Notes: generated by a model from the letters alone, not told the origin. Numbered from the stretch's first letter, positions 22,518 to 34,154 are shown. The stretch: 64,000 nt of DNA from Clonostachys chloroleuca (GCA_037952775.1 JBANAY010000003.1:33294001-33358000); one strand, 5' to 3'. A program made the numbers and translations.

Positions 22518-25500
22518 AGTCCTGCTAGGTAGGATAGAAGAGACATTTTCCTAATCATTTTCTGATTTTTTTTTCACATGTACGTTAGTAGAGCTGCTCA
22601 TTAGCATCTCCTTAAGGTTGCAAAGTAAATACCCGCAGAAGCTCAAGCATATTCCCTCCCGTTGAACGCGAATAGCAAGGTCACAGCCTTTTTTGTTCTT
22701 GCTTTTAGTTGATATTTTCCTTTCCTTTGTTTACCTCAATTCGATTTTCGTCATATGGGTTTGGGCTGCGCGCCCTGGAATTGGGGCCGGTAAGCTGCAA
22801 GTCTTCTGATTTGCATGGGGCGCCTCTACTTAAGATTCCTGGCAGGTTGTATGAAAAAGAAGATTTGAAGGACGAGATGAAAAGTTATTTGTGGTCGGAT
22901 GGGTAATCAATACTGGTGTCTAGGCGGGAGAAAGCATCGTGATCATTTCCGAGGCGAGGATTGAGGTTGCCTTGGTTCTGAAGACAATCACTCAGATTCC
23001 ATAGTCTTTCCTAGTAGCTACCGTCAATTGACAGCACAGATAGTTGATATTGACGTCCCGATAGTTGCGAGTGGGTGATCATGAAGATGCAGTGGGGCAA
23101 TAGGACGCCTCACGTTGCAGTGGCCAAGGTAGCTCCTAAACGGGATGGTGACACAAAGAGTGATGGTTGGCGGGTGTGGTGGGCATTGCCGGAGACAATG
23201 TACTGCAAAGATCAAAGACATGTAGCTCTTGTTTGTCTCTTGCAAGCGATTGCTGGGGCATTTCACCCCAGCCCAGGCCCTGGATGATGCAGCCATCACA
23301 AAGTGTTTGCACATTCTGTTACTCGGCTAAGTACATTGATCAATTGGGACTTCTTAGATCTTTGGGCTGATCTTGTGACTACGAGGAGTTACAGCCGGAT
23401 CATGGCTTCATGGAACTTTGGGTAGGCATGCGCGTCTCATGCATGCATGCAGGTGCCTTCATGTGGTACATAATGGGGGAGTGGTACATATAGCTCGTCT
23501 ACATCCAGAGGTAGATTGTATAGGCTCTACTGTTGGTGCTACGCGACACTCTCCAGCTTGTCAGCAATGACACTTCTCCTCTGGTAAATCTACAGCTTGC
23601 TAAGTCCGTGTATCTAACGGTGGTATGGGGAGAATTCCGCTTGCGGGCTCAGAACTGTGTTGGAGGGTTCAGAGTCTAAATTATGCTTGGAAAGTCTCGG
23701 GAGAGGGGTTCCTCACCAAACACGGCATCGTGGAACCTAGAGAGACATGTTTGTCGAACTGCAAGTCACCGCTGGTCACACAGCATCAATAACACATACA
23801 TAGCGGGAAGGGCTGGAATGCGCGGCAGTGATACTGGTTGATTGTGGTGAATGATCGGTTCAAGGGTCGACGAGGTTTCACTAAGTGAGGCATTAGCAGC
23901 AGTTTCAGGAGGACGATTTCTCGCTATTGGGTGTAGTCGCGTGGGACCTTGAAGAGCCTGGGCCCCCTGGCGCTGCCCCTGATGAGGGTTCAAGGGCTGC
24001 GCAAATTGCTGCTTCTAAACACATGGCTGAGGTCCGCGGGAGGGTAGGCGAAGGAGTTGTATTGGCCAGGGGCTGCATGCTCTGAACCCATTGGGACTGT
24101 TGCTGAGGGAAGGCTGATGCAGGGCGGCTAGAAGAGGCGTAGTGGGATCAGCGGCGGGAGAGAAGAGGGCATTGGGGAGGAGTGTAAGTTTCCAGTCTGC
24201 AATACGGGAACTTTATCTCTTGGCTTTCGGACACGAGTATGTGATTGCGGGAAGCAATACTAATCAAACACGACGTGCTAACGGCCACTACAAGGGCTCA
24301 GATACGGTATTTGTGGTATGGAAATGATGTACATTTGCTAGCTTGGGGGAAAGGGCGCCACCCAGAGCATGAGCCAAGTCCAGGTCGTAGCACAAGCGCC
24401 TGCTGTTTGCAACAAGTCGCAGGTTCCAAGCCTGGGTCGACTATTGACGTGAGGAAAGAGACACAAAGACGTGTAGCGAATACTATACGAAATGCCCGGC
24501 TGCCGGGGCCTTTAGCGAGCCTACCCTTTCGCGCAGGGCAATGCTCCGAATGCCTACCATACTACTTTGCGCTTCGACCGGAGGCGAAGGGGGCGAGTTC
24601 ATCATCCATATTTCATACTGGCTGGTGCCGCGCGGACCAGGGTGGACCCGCCAAGCCCCCCGCCATGACTGCACTAGCCAACCAGAGGGCGGGCGCAGCC
24701 TTGGCCCTTGCTTGGATTAGCAGCTCTTTCTACATGGAACCCTCCGGGTAGGGACCTGGCCTCGCTGTCGAAGGAGCCTCCCCGCTGGGCTCGATTTCCC
24801 TGTGCGCTAGGCCAAGGACTGTATGTAGCAGGTGGTGCACTCGCAGGCAGGGGTTGGCACCACTCCTCTCCAGGCTCCACTGCATCTATCCACTGGGCCC
24901 CTGCCTGCCTGGAGCGACGTCGTCGTCTTTCGTTGCTCGCTTGAGCGCTGAACGTTCATCCATCCATTCCAGCTGCATCCCACGCACGCCTGGCTATGCC
25001 TCGCCACTACTCGTTCTCTTCGCTTTTCCTTTGAGTCCATCCCCGCTTTCCCAACGTTGGCATTCGTGCAGCTGTGCTATTAGCTTCCCTAGTGATTATT
25101 AACTTTTGTTTCCTTTCCCTCTTTTTTAACCATTTTCCCGCGCTTGCCATAAAGACAACGCCCCATCCACAGCAGACCGACCCTCTCCCGCCCATCCCGC
25201 CTTGTCTCCCATCCATTCGACTGGACCACAGCACCACGTGCGTCAATACATCGATATCCTCCCGATACTCTTCCCCCGCGTATCTTTGCCGCCGCATATG
25301 ACGATCGATGTATTTGGTTCAATTGTTTGATTGACTTGGTTGCTGTCCCATTCGGCTGTCAGCATCCTTGTCCATTTTCGGTTTCTCCTTCTCGTCATAC
25401 CACCTGACTACCACCTCGGCCACTCCCAGTATACATTTCGGCCGCTGTCTTAACTCAATGCGGCGTCACCTTCTACCCTGAGATATCTCACCATCGATTG

Positions 25501-25545
25501 CACTCGTGTTGATGCTGTCGGTTACGGCAGAGCCTGCGGCCAGCT
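22518..25545. other. Gene-poor intergenic region
   Basis: About 3 kb between two same-strand genes. I found no domain-bearing frame, RNA gene or repeat family. The last kilobase becomes C/T-rich on the plus strand, consistent with a long promoter plus 5' leader for the following gene. An out-of-frame ATG at 25512 overlaps that gene's start. Confidence 0.5.
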
Positions 25546-26745
25546 ATGTCGTTCCCAATTGCCTTCCAGTCTGCTGTCTTTTATGTCATAGCTTGCACGC
25601 CATGCGCCAAGGTACGGCATAGGCACAAAGTCAAGGAAAGGGCTAAGAAGGAGAGAGAGGAGAAGGAGAAAATCCATATGGAGCAGCCGGATCTGTACCG
25701 CCACCCGTCGCCGTTCAATACCAATCCATACTGGCATGAGGAGATGAGCATGGGTCCCAGTCTACCCAAAAAGTCTAGCAGCAAGAACTCAAGTCAACGA
25801 GGTCTTACAAGCTCGGGGAGGGATAGCGAAGTTCTAAGTGTATCCGACCGTACCAATGGCGCTGACAGTCGGATAAACTTTGGTGAACCAGTACATGTTG
25901 TTACCAGCGCTGACGATGACGACCACTGGAATCGGCGCCACGGGTACCAAAGAGAAGACGAAGAGTTGTGGGGGCAATGGCCAGGGCACAGGCTCAAAGA
26001 TGCCTTCTCCAAGGCCAGGAACTCGGCGGGAAAACTCATCGAGTCCACCATGGGAGTGGAAAAGGAGGTCACGGACCAGGAGCGTCGCGATTTCTACTTT
26101 GCACCCAAGAACCCTCCTGTGAATGACTATCACCCCCCAGTCGTGAGCAGTAAAATACCGAACCGAAATGCCCACCAATGGATGCTTCAGCCTCCTCCTT
26201 CAGCAAAGGTCATGGAAGGCAAGATTCCCGTCAGCCGGGCGGCCAGTAACGGCAGCCGATCGAGTGGGTTTACTGGCGGTGGAGACGATGTGAGGTTGAG
26301 CCGTGTTGTGCAGGAGAGGCTTGTCAAGGAGAAGCTCATGAAGCAGACGAGCCCAACCGAAGCAGAGTTGATTGAATCACTATTTGTGACACGCAGTAGC
26401 CGGTCTCAGAGTCTACGCAGAAGCCGGAGCTTGTCCCTGGATGATGTCGATGAGTCGGTTGAGCGCCCATTTGAGAGGCGCCAGAGTCATAAGATACGAC
26501 CAATGACGAACCCCTCGTCCGAATTGGACTCTGACGACGACACAATCCCCGCAACGAAGCCAAGGCCATTATCTCATCTTGGCTACCATGGTCATGCCAT
26601 CCAACGCCCGAAACTTGACACAATCATAAGCACTGAGTCTGATAGTAGTGCCCGCCTGCCACGAAAAACTTCGAGACGTCAAAAGCCTTCAAAGCTGAAA
26701 ATTCGCACCAGAAGTGATTCACCCGTCAGTGACGACAGCGACTAA
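25546..26745 (+). CDS. Conserved filamentous-fungal protein, function unknown
   Basis: A 399-aa intronless protein. The N-terminus MSFPIAFQSAVFYVIACTPC is hydrophobic and contains two Cys, followed by a very basic and charged helix (KVRHRHKVKERAKKEREEKEK). It may be a signal-anchor or a lipid-modified membrane-binding segment. A Pro/Asn-rich motif HPSPFNTNPYWHEEMSMGP follows and is, from memory, the hallmark of this Pezizomycotina family. The centre has an RLKDAFSKARNSAGKLIE helix and a DFYFAPKNPPVNDYHPPVV block. The C-terminal third is Ser/Arg-rich with many potential phosphorylation sites and ends in DSPVSDDSD. No catalytic motif is visible. The start is supported by the family-typical N-terminus. 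Confidence 0.75.
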   Translation: MSFPIAFQSAVFYVIACTPCAKVRHRHKVKERAKKEREEKEKIHMEQPDLYRHPSPFNTNPYWHEEMSMGPSLPKKSSSKNSSQRGLTSSGRDSEVLSVSDRTNGADSRINFGEPVHVVTSADDDDHWNRRHGYQREDEELWGQWPGHRLKDAFSKARNSAGKLIESTMGVEKEVTDQERRDFYFAPKNPPVNDYHPPVVSSKIPNRNAHQWMLQPPPSAKVMEGKIPVSRAASNGSRSSGFTGGGDDVRLSRVVQERLVKEKLMKQTSPTEAELIESLFVTRSSRSQSLRRSRSLSLDDVDESVERPFERRQSHKIRPMTNPSSELDSDDDTIPATKPRPLSHLGYHGHAIQRPKLDTIISTESDSSARLPRKTSRRQKPSKLKIRTRSDSPVSDDSD

Positions 26746-27325
26746 GTTTCAGCTGCCTTTTGAGATGTGAAGAACTGGCTTGTGGCTCTTGGTGATGTGT
26801 TTCTCTTCTCCTTTCCCCATCACTCTATCTACCCGCCCATCGCTTTATTCCCCTTCTGTCTCTCACTCTCTTTGCTTTTCTTCCTTTTTTTAATGGCGAC
26901 ATTGCAACGGCGCATATCGGAAAGGGGGTTTCGGATTGTAGCATTTTCTGTTGTTTGGATAACCGTTGGCGCTTTGGGTTTCTGGAAAACAAAACTGGCA
27001 GGGAACACGGAGCATAGCCTGCACCTTTTTTTTTTTTTTTTGTGCCTCGATTTTCAATTTCATTTTACTGTTCCCTCATTAAAAATCAGGACCGTATCTT
27101 TTAGCCTCGCTACCTTGAATTCCATTTTCCTTTGACCTAAACCCCATCTTATGCATCGGATCCCTTAACGTTAGTTTTAAATCATGTGCTTCTGCCGTAA
27201 AAAAAACCAGTCCTGCGACCAAGAGACATGCCGAGTTTCGCATAATCCCGCCCTTTCCCCAGCGTAGTGCCGCGGATAACCGAAGGGAACACGCTCGATA
27301 ATGAAGAACAACTATGATCGCGGTA
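26746..27325. other. Convergent intergenic region with T-runs
   Basis: About 580 bp between the 3' ends of two convergent genes. It is T-rich, including a run of about 17 T near 27027-27043, consistent with 3' untranslated and termination sequence. The 122-codon frame at 26767-27135 is a composition artefact (Phe/Leu/Ser-rich). Confidence 0.5.
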
Positions 27326-27982
27326 TCACAAATGCAATCCACCAGACTCGTCCTCATCCTCGTTTGCAATGTCGCCCAATCTTTCCGCTAGAGCTGCCCT
27401 TAGCTGCTCATCTGTCAAGCTCCCGCCTTGCGCTGGCCGACCGTTTGGCTGACCGTCAAACGTTACCTGTCCGTTGCTGATCGTCCCCGTCTGGAAGGTG
27501 CCGTCCGTCCAGGGCGAGGACTGCGGCTCGCCATTCTGTGTGCTCGACTCCCCCGCGCTGACGCCGTTAGCCACGGCCTGCGACGTCTTATGCTGTGCAG
27601 GGCCGTCGATTCTGTCTGTGGTCTCGCGCGCCTCGTCCATGCTCTGGAAGTCGACCCAGGCGACGCCCCGCTCCTCGACCTCGGCGCGGATTAGGGCTAT
27701 CCTCTCGGCCATGCGGTCGATGACGGTCTCGTTCTCGCGGATGGCGTCGATACAGTCCTGGTCCGGCTGGGCGGGGGCGTCGTCTGCAGCCGCGGGTGTC
27801 GACGACGACGAGAGGGCGGTGGCGGAGCCCTCGGCGAACGGCCTGAGCTGGTCGTTTGAGTACTGGAGGTGGGCGATGGAGTTGCGGATCTCGAGGCTCT
27901 TGAGGTGAAGCATACTGATCGAGAGGTCCTTGAGCGCGGCCGCGAAGCGGGACGGGGATATTGGGGTGGTGTCGGCGGACAT
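27326..27982 (-). CDS. Adc17/Tma17-like proteasome assembly chaperone
   Basis: A 218-aa intronless protein that I match to yeast Tma17/Adc17, a stress-induced chaperone that binds the ATPase Rpt6 to help assemble the 26S proteasome regulatory particle. The support is two blocks in the same order and spacing as in the yeast protein: EIRNSIAHLQYSNDQL (about residues 31-46), where the family has an SIxHLxRSN core, and DAIRENETVIDRMAERI (about 78-94), where it has a RENExVxxxxxR core. Between them is a variable acidic/Ser linker. The C-terminal half is longer than in yeast, Gly/Ser/Gln-rich, with LTDEQLRAALAERLGDIA and the end DEDESGGLHL. It is divergent from the rhomboid gene, with 436 bp between start codons. 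Assignment is by memory of short motifs, not by a search. Confidence 0.7.
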   Translation of the reverse strand: MSADTTPISPSRFAAALKDLSISMLHLKSLEIRNSIAHLQYSNDQLRPFAEGSATALSSSSTPAAADDAPAQPDQDCIDAIRENETVIDRMAERIALIRAEVEERGVAWVDFQSMDEARETTDRIDGPAQHKTSQAVANGVSAGESSTQNGEPQSSPWTDGTFQTGTISNGQVTFDGQPNGRPAQGGSLTDEQLRAALAERLGDIANEDEDESGGLHL

Positions 27983-28418
27983 TTTTTATGTGGTTGCTCT
28001 TCTTTCTTCTTCTTCTCTCAGGTAGGGATGTTTCGGCTTTGGGTTGGAGTCTTCAGAAGACGCTGGGCAGAGGAGAAGCGGTTATTCTGGTAGCTTGAAG
28101 AGGTTTGCTATTGCATGTGTAATCACTTGGAGCCTTGAGCTCGGGTTGATAAAGTTGATGGAGGGGTGGTTTTCGGTGGGGTTGGATCAATGGTGGGGTT
28201 TTGCTTGCAGCGGCCAACAGATCCCTGTGAAGGTGGAGTCTCCAGGGCTGTCCGGTTAGCCTGAGGCCCTTGAACTGCAGCGAGAATTCCGAGAATCAAA
28301 CGATATGCTGGGTTTCGTCAAAAATACCGTCTCTTGCCCACCATCACTAACGGCCGAGCCCGCCATTTCCCGAGCAATTGCGCTCCCACCGCGCTGCGGC
28401 GTATAACCCGCTGCCAAT
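27983..28418. promoter_or_regulatory. Bidirectional promoter between the Adc17-like gene and the rhomboid gene
   Basis: The 436 bp separating two divergent start codons must serve both genes. The left side shows a purine/pyrimidine-skewed stretch (TTCTTTCTTCTTCTTC region near 28000). No TATA box is obvious for either direction. Confidence 0.55.
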
Positions 28419-30146
28419 ATGAACTTGCTCTGCCCTCATGCGCCACGTTCGGTAGCGCGGAATGTCCTGAAGGGGTCCCTGCGGTGTAGCGCCTCGAGGA
28501 TAGGCTCCTCAGCGACGGTATCACCACGGTCCCAATGCGTTGCGGCCCAGGTCCGGTCCATATTCTTCGTCGACGGCCCCGGGCGCAGCCAATTGAGGCC
28601 CAGAGGCTCGTATCTCGTCCTCGGCCAGGTCTCGTACGGCGGTCGGCGCACGTTCTTCACCGAGAAGATCGTCAGAAGATACGAGGAGCTCCCCCGGAAT
28701 TACCGAGACAAGAGCGGTCTCCCGTTCCGTGGGCATGATCTGACGGAGGCGGAGGTGGAGAAGATATTCGGTCCTGACATTGGCGCGTCGACTGCCAACC
28801 ACCTCCTTCGAATTCTACACGGACGACGGGTGGCGGGAACGCTGGACGATCCGGCCTTCTCGATCCACACGGCTCAGTTCTCGGAAGCGGATATAGAGAA
28901 TGGGCTGGCGTACCTGCGCAAGTCAGTCCCTGTTGATGAGGTGGTGAATGCCGGCCTGCGGGCCGAGGATGAGCTGAACGAGTTGGCCCTGGAGGAGGAA
29001 CAGAAGGAAAAGAAAGAAAAGAAGAAGGCAGACAAGGCTGCCGAAACTATGGACGAGGGGAAGACGGAAGAGGAAGAGGTCGTTTATAAACCGGACCCTC
29101 TCTACGGGAGGAGCGTGCTTGAGGAGATACGGGCGAGGAACATTGCCAAGGAGAAGGCTCGACAAAAGGCTCTCGAGGAAGAGCAGAGGCAGAAGGAGCT
29201 GGCTGGAGAGATACCGGGGGAGGAACCGCAGCAGCGGTCGCTGGTCGAGGTCGCGGAGGGTGAGCGGCCCATCACCAACCCCGGGATCGCTGAGTACTAC
29301 AAGGCCGCCCAGTCAGAGATGAAGGAGCCACCCAAGATGAGCCTCTGGGAGCGAGTTGCGCCCTCGCTTGTCACCGTGACTCTGGTGGTTGGGTTCTGCG
29401 CATCTCTGTGCATGGTGTACGAGGAGCCGGAGGACCGCTACAGACTCCTCCGCGAGATTCCAATTGCGAGCGCCACGCTGGGCACGATGGTCGGGCTGAA
29501 TCTCCTCGTGTACCTTGCGTGGAGGGTCCCACCCGCCTGGAAGTTCCTGAACAAGTACATGGTTCTGGTGATTGGGCTCCCAAAGCCGATCACGCTCTTC
29601 ACGGCGTCTTACTCGCACCAGAGGATAAGCCACCTGTTGATGAACATTGTGCCGCTCTGGCTGGTGGGGACGTACATGCATGAGGAGCTTGGCCGGGCCA
29701 CGTTCCTGACTCTCTACCTCGCCTGCGGCTCTTTTGGCTTCTTGGGCAGTCTGATTGCATACGGAGCTAGGGGGATGCTGGGGACCACGACGCTGGGAGC
29801 ATCGGGGGCGACGTTTGGGTTGATTGTCGCCTGGTTCTGGGAGCACCGCATGGAGCGCTTCAAGATCATGGGGATGCCGGAGAGTGGCGTGCACGGTATT
29901 GTGTACTGGGCCCTCATCGTCGCCCTCCACCTCACACGGCCGAGCAGGATCTTCTCAGGCAGGGATGGAATCGACCTGGTGTCGCATCTGGTCGGAATGG
30001 CTGTGGGCATGATTGGCATTGAGTTGATCAACCGGGCCGGTATGGGGAGACGCAACGCTGTGAGCGGGGGCCAAGAAGAGGAGCAGCCTAAGGACAACGA
30101 GAGTAGAGATCTCGTGAAGGACATCGTTCCTGTTGGCACGGCGTAG
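28419..30146 (+). CDS. Mitochondrial rhomboid intramembrane serine protease (Pcp1/PARL-like)
   Basis: A 575-aa single-exon rhomboid protease, expected in the mitochondrial inner membrane, where the yeast homologue Pcp1 cleaves Mgm1 and cytochrome c peroxidase. The N-terminus is rich in Arg and Ser and lacks acidic residues for about 45 residues, as in a mitochondrial presequence. A soluble region follows with a strongly charged Glu/Lys coiled coil (about 185-275). Transmembrane helices begin near residue 315. Rhomboid signatures are the HLLMNIVPLW helix, GASGATFG with nucleophile Ser462, and DLVSHLVGM with catalytic His523. The helix before the six-helix core matches the PARL-type 1+6 topology. 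Upstream it shares a divergent promoter with the Adc17-like gene. Confidence 0.92.
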   Translation: MNLLCPHAPRSVARNVLKGSLRCSASRIGSSATVSPRSQCVAAQVRSIFFVDGPGRSQLRPRGSYLVLGQVSYGGRRTFFTEKIVRRYEELPRNYRDKSGLPFRGHDLTEAEVEKIFGPDIGASTANHLLRILHGRRVAGTLDDPAFSIHTAQFSEADIENGLAYLRKSVPVDEVVNAGLRAEDELNELALEEEQKEKKEKKKADKAAETMDEGKTEEEEVVYKPDPLYGRSVLEEIRARNIAKEKARQKALEEEQRQKELAGEIPGEEPQQRSLVEVAEGERPITNPGIAEYYKAAQSEMKEPPKMSLWERVAPSLVTVTLVVGFCASLCMVYEEPEDRYRLLREIPIASATLGTMVGLNLLVYLAWRVPPAWKFLNKYMVLVIGLPKPITLFTASYSHQRISHLLMNIVPLWLVGTYMHEELGRATFLTLYLACGSFGFLGSLIAYGARGMLGTTTLGASGATFGLIVAWFWEHRMERFKIMGMPESGVHGIVYWALIVALHLTRPSRIFSGRDGIDLVSHLVGMAVGMIGIELINRAGMGRRNAVSGGQEEEQPKDNESRDLVKDIVPVGTA

Positions 30147-32289
30147 GCGACAGGAAGCCGAGGCTATACGGGGCCAGGATGTGGAGGCCGATGGGGATGT
30201 ATTCCAAGCATCACCGTGTTCTATTATTTGCCATTTCTCCTCTTCTTGCTGTCGTTGCAATGTACATCTAAATATCAGGCATCTATATCTAATAGAGAGA
30301 CGACATGAATATACAATACAGTTATAGGGCTGGAAGAGTACGCTGTACTTCATTTTAGGAGCTCGAGACACGAGCCACACACCTAGCTTACGACCCGTCT
30401 TTCTTAATTCGTGGAAATTCTCCTTGATTGTGTGAAGAGATTCGTTGAACGAAGACTAAGCGGTGCGCGTCACACCCAAGGCTATGGAATTCATTGAGTT
30501 TACATATATAGATGTGTGGGGCAGCTCTGGGTGATCAGTCACATTGCGGGACAGCGAGTGATCTCTTAGTGTAATTAAACAATCTAGGGAATGGGGCTAG
30601 CAGTGGGGGAATAGGCGTGGTTTTGCTTTTAGTGACAGCGGATGTCGTGGTACGTGGTACGTGATATGTCTCCTCTACATGTGGTCAAGCACGGCTGAGC
30701 CTGAGGTGGAGGAATGCACGACGGTGGCACGTCTCTCGCGCGAGTTTGGCGCGGGGGCAGGGGTAGTCGCGCGGATCGCGCGTCAGTGGGGACTAGACGA
30801 CCCGGGGAGAGGCCCACTGATGCCCTTTTTTCTTCTAGCCACACAGATGGCACAGCGCCCCGGAACCCACTTCAAGTGGTGGGATGTCCGGGCAACGGGC
30901 CTGCAGTAGACCTGCAACAATAGCCAGGGTGGGGGCGCTTAATTTGGTCGAGTCTCTGCTACGGCGAAGCGCTCTGGACAGTGAGTATTGGCACCACGGA
31001 CGCTCATTGCGATCTTCTCGTTTCGCTTGCTCGTAGGATTAGTCTGGACCAGCCTGTGTCACCTGTCTCACTGTGGCTGGATACTGGCAGTGTGCGGTCT
31101 GTCATGCGGGAGGCGAGGCCTGCACGGACGTGTACACGCTACTGGGTGTGTTGCATGTATGATGTATCATACATCATCCCCCCCAACTCCCGGGTGATTC
31201 TGCACTCTGCATGCAGGAACGTCATCGGGTTGAAGATTGCCACTCTTCTGTGACCCCCCTGGATTTGCTGTCATTTGTGGCCTGAAAATTCCCTGCGCCC
31301 AACTTGCCCTGGCCGCGGACACGTAGGGCAGCTCCTGCTATCTGGCTTAGCCATTGAAGCGGCATAGAATGATGACAGAAGCTTTGGCCGGTTTATTTTA
31401 AAGGGGGGTGGAGGAACAGATAGTCTTGCGGTCACAGAGTTCGGATCAGGTGAGATATTTTCTCGGGCCTGGGTTAGGCCTTTCCCTCGGTTCTGGTGTG
31501 CCATTTTTATTTAGGGGGCAAAGGCATTAATTATGGGGAGTTGGAAGAGGGGCATGCGCTGGCGTTTTACCAATCTCTCAAGGCAAAAGTGTAAACAATA
31601 GCTGAAGTGAATAGGTAGATGGAGGGAGGGAGATAGGCGTTAGGTGCGGTGACATAGTTCCGCATGTGGTACCTGCAAGCTTGTACCTGGGTACTTGCTG
31701 GGCCTGAGCACTGCCATGGTTACGGCGACGAGGCGGGTTAGCGGCAGGCGGCCTTGCCTCAAAAGAGAGCTATGAATAGCGGATGGCTGGTGGTGGGGTC
31801 CCCAAAACAAGTAGCCCCGGAAGTACCCGGTACCTGGGCTCCATGTTTGTGTTTGTCGGGAGATGGACACAGAAGAGACTGCGCAAACCACCAACCAATT
31901 CTCCCAGCCCGGCCAATGCTGACCACAACTACCCTGCCGCCTACTGACACAGCCAGCTCGGCACTAATCTGTTCCTCTCTTCCCTTCTTATTTGTTTCCC
32001 TTGTCATCCAGTATACTTAACCACTTCCATTCTTCGGCCGGGCAGTTTAAGCACGCACTATTCGCCCGACAGCATGACCTAACTCCACAACCGGCATTTA
32101 ACCTCTCCCGCGTTTCTCGACATCTCCCTTGTTTGTCTCTCACCAACCTTCACTACCATTCCGTGATCGCTCTACGTTCTCTTTCTCCTATTTTCCGAGT
32201 TGTGGAAGGAGCCACAGTCTCTCAGTTGGCTGAAAGGAAGGAGGAAAGCAACACAGGAACCTACAAAGGCTTATCCGCACGCCGCAGTC
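30147..32289. other. Intergenic region upstream of the sirtuin gene
   Basis: About 2.1 kb between same-strand genes. The last 300 bp before the sirtuin ATG is C/T-rich and probably promoter and leader. The middle has runs of direct short words such as TACGTGGTACGTGATA near 30650 and a small palindrome ATGATGTATCATACATCAT near 31159. No protein or RNA gene is recognisable. Confidence 0.5.
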
Positions 32290-34154
32290 ATGGAGCCTAT
32301 TTCTTCGAGTCCGCTATCTTCGGTAGCCTCAGCCCCAGACTCAGAGTTCTCGTCACCACTCTCACGGCTATCCAAAACACCATCGTTACCTAACTCTCCC
32401 GAGAACACCATCGTCATGTCGCAAGACCCTGCCAATCGTTACCCTTCACCGATGTCGACGACTCCCTCTTCCGGAACCCAAACACCGAGTAAATCAGCGT
32501 CTTCTTCCCGCGCTGGGAGCAGGCCACCCCCTCCAACGCAGATTTACCAGTCGAGGATAGACCCCCGCCTGCAAAAAAGCGAAGAGTTGCTGCGCCGCCA
32601 AAAGTGCGAACCACTGAATATCTTGATCTTAGCAAGCCCGACCCGGAGTTTTCCGCCGATGACGAGGTCCTGCGGCAAAGGCTGGTCACCGCCCTAAAGA
32701 AGAAGAAGAAGATTGTGGTCATTGCGGGCGCCGGAATCTCTGTATCTGCCAACATCCCTGACTTCCGCTCCTCCACCGGTCTCTTCGCTGCCCCAGGGTC
32801 GCAAAACCAGAAGATGAGAGCATCTGGAAAGCACTTGTTTGATGCCTCGGTCTACAAACATGATGCGTCAACCCAATCTTTCCACACCATGGTTCGCGAG
32901 ATGGCTGAAATGGCCAACAAGGCCAAGCCCACTCCATTCCATCAAATGCTGGCCTCCCTCGCTCAGGAAGGACGACTCCTCAGGCTCTACACGCAAAACA
33001 TCGACTGCATTGATACATCAATGAAGCCGCTCGCGACCCAAGTACCCCTCAATCCGAAAGGTCCCTGGCCCAAATCTATTCAGATGCATGGTGGGCTGGA
33101 GAAAATGGTATGTACCAAATGCGGCGACCTTAGCCCATTCCGAGGCGAGGTTTTCGATGGACCTGAAGCCCCCTTGTGTGCGGCCTGCGAGGAATTGGAG
33201 AGTGTGCGCGTTGAGTACGCTAAGAAGCGAGGCCGCGGCATTGGTCGGCTCCGACCGCGCTTTGTGCTCTACAATGAGTACAACCCGGACGAGGAAGCCA
33301 TTGGCAATGTCTGCCGCGCAGACCTCAAGACACGACCTGATGCTGTCCTTGTTGTTGGCACGAGTCTCAAAGTTCCCGGCACACGGCGATTGGTCAAGGA
33401 GATGTGTCAGGTGACTCGTGGTCGGAGGGATGGATTTACCGCCTGGATCAACGTCGATTCGGAGCCTAAGGGGGCCGAGTTCAAAGACTGCTGGGATGTT
33501 GTTGTGCGCTCCAAGTGCGATGTGGTTGCGAGAGAAGTCGCCCTCCCTCCGTGGGATTGCACCCTTGGTGATGATTATAAGGTGACCCCCGAGGAGCACC
33601 AGGAGAACGAGAAGCGATGGAACACGCCTGCGCTGAGCCCCAAATTCGAGGTTCACGTGCCTGTTAAGCCTAAAGCGATGGAAGAGATTGCGGCTATGCC
33701 GACACCAGTTTCCAGCCCTGGGAGGTCCGCCGAGCCACAACCACAACTTGCCAAGAAGACAAAGCAGAGCAAACTGGCATTTGGTGCCGCTTCTCAGGCC
33801 TCTAAGAAACCCACTAAGGCTACGAAGCCTCGTGTTCGCAAGCCAAAGAAGGCCAAAAATAACAAGGACGGCGCCTCCAATACAATGCTTGACAGTTTCA
33901 AATCCGTTAAGAATGTTGTCGGCCGGCCGGGCAAACCCGCAGCGAAATCGCTGGAAAAGGATGTCATCGAAGTGCTACCCCTTCAGCCATCAACAGGCGA
34001 CAACATCATCATCAAGCAAGAGGTGATCGTTAAGGGGTTCGATGAGATTGGCTCTGACCAACCGACAACACCAGACCACAAGCGCCCATATTTCAAAGAA
34101 ACGATATCTCCTAAATCACTACCCAAGGGAATGGGACGACTGATTGATGTATGA
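32290..34154 (+). CDS. Hst3/Hst4-type NAD-dependent histone deacetylase (sirtuin)
   Basis: A nuclear sirtuin of the Hst3/Hst4 class, which in yeasts removes acetyl from histone H3 Lys56 after S phase. Two exons, 32290-32488 and 32542-34154, are joined across a 53-bp intron (gtaaat...aacgcag), giving 603 aa. The junction yields SGTQTPN-LPVEDRPPPAKKRRV, a basic NLS-like stretch, then RTTEYLDLSK, typical just before the Sir2 core in fungal Hst4. Core motifs: GAGISVSANIPDFRS (129-143), TQNID (217-221), catalytic His249 in MHGG, zinc cysteines 257, 260, 279 and 282, and GTSLKVPG. The C-terminal 200 residues are Lys/Pro-rich and disordered, ending GRLIDV. Unspliced, the first exon's frame runs on to a stop and misses the whole enzyme. 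Confidence 0.9.

Noticed and set aside
29313..29930. 205-codon minus-strand frame, Arg/Pro/His-rich
   Set aside because: Antisense shadow of the rhomboid protease.
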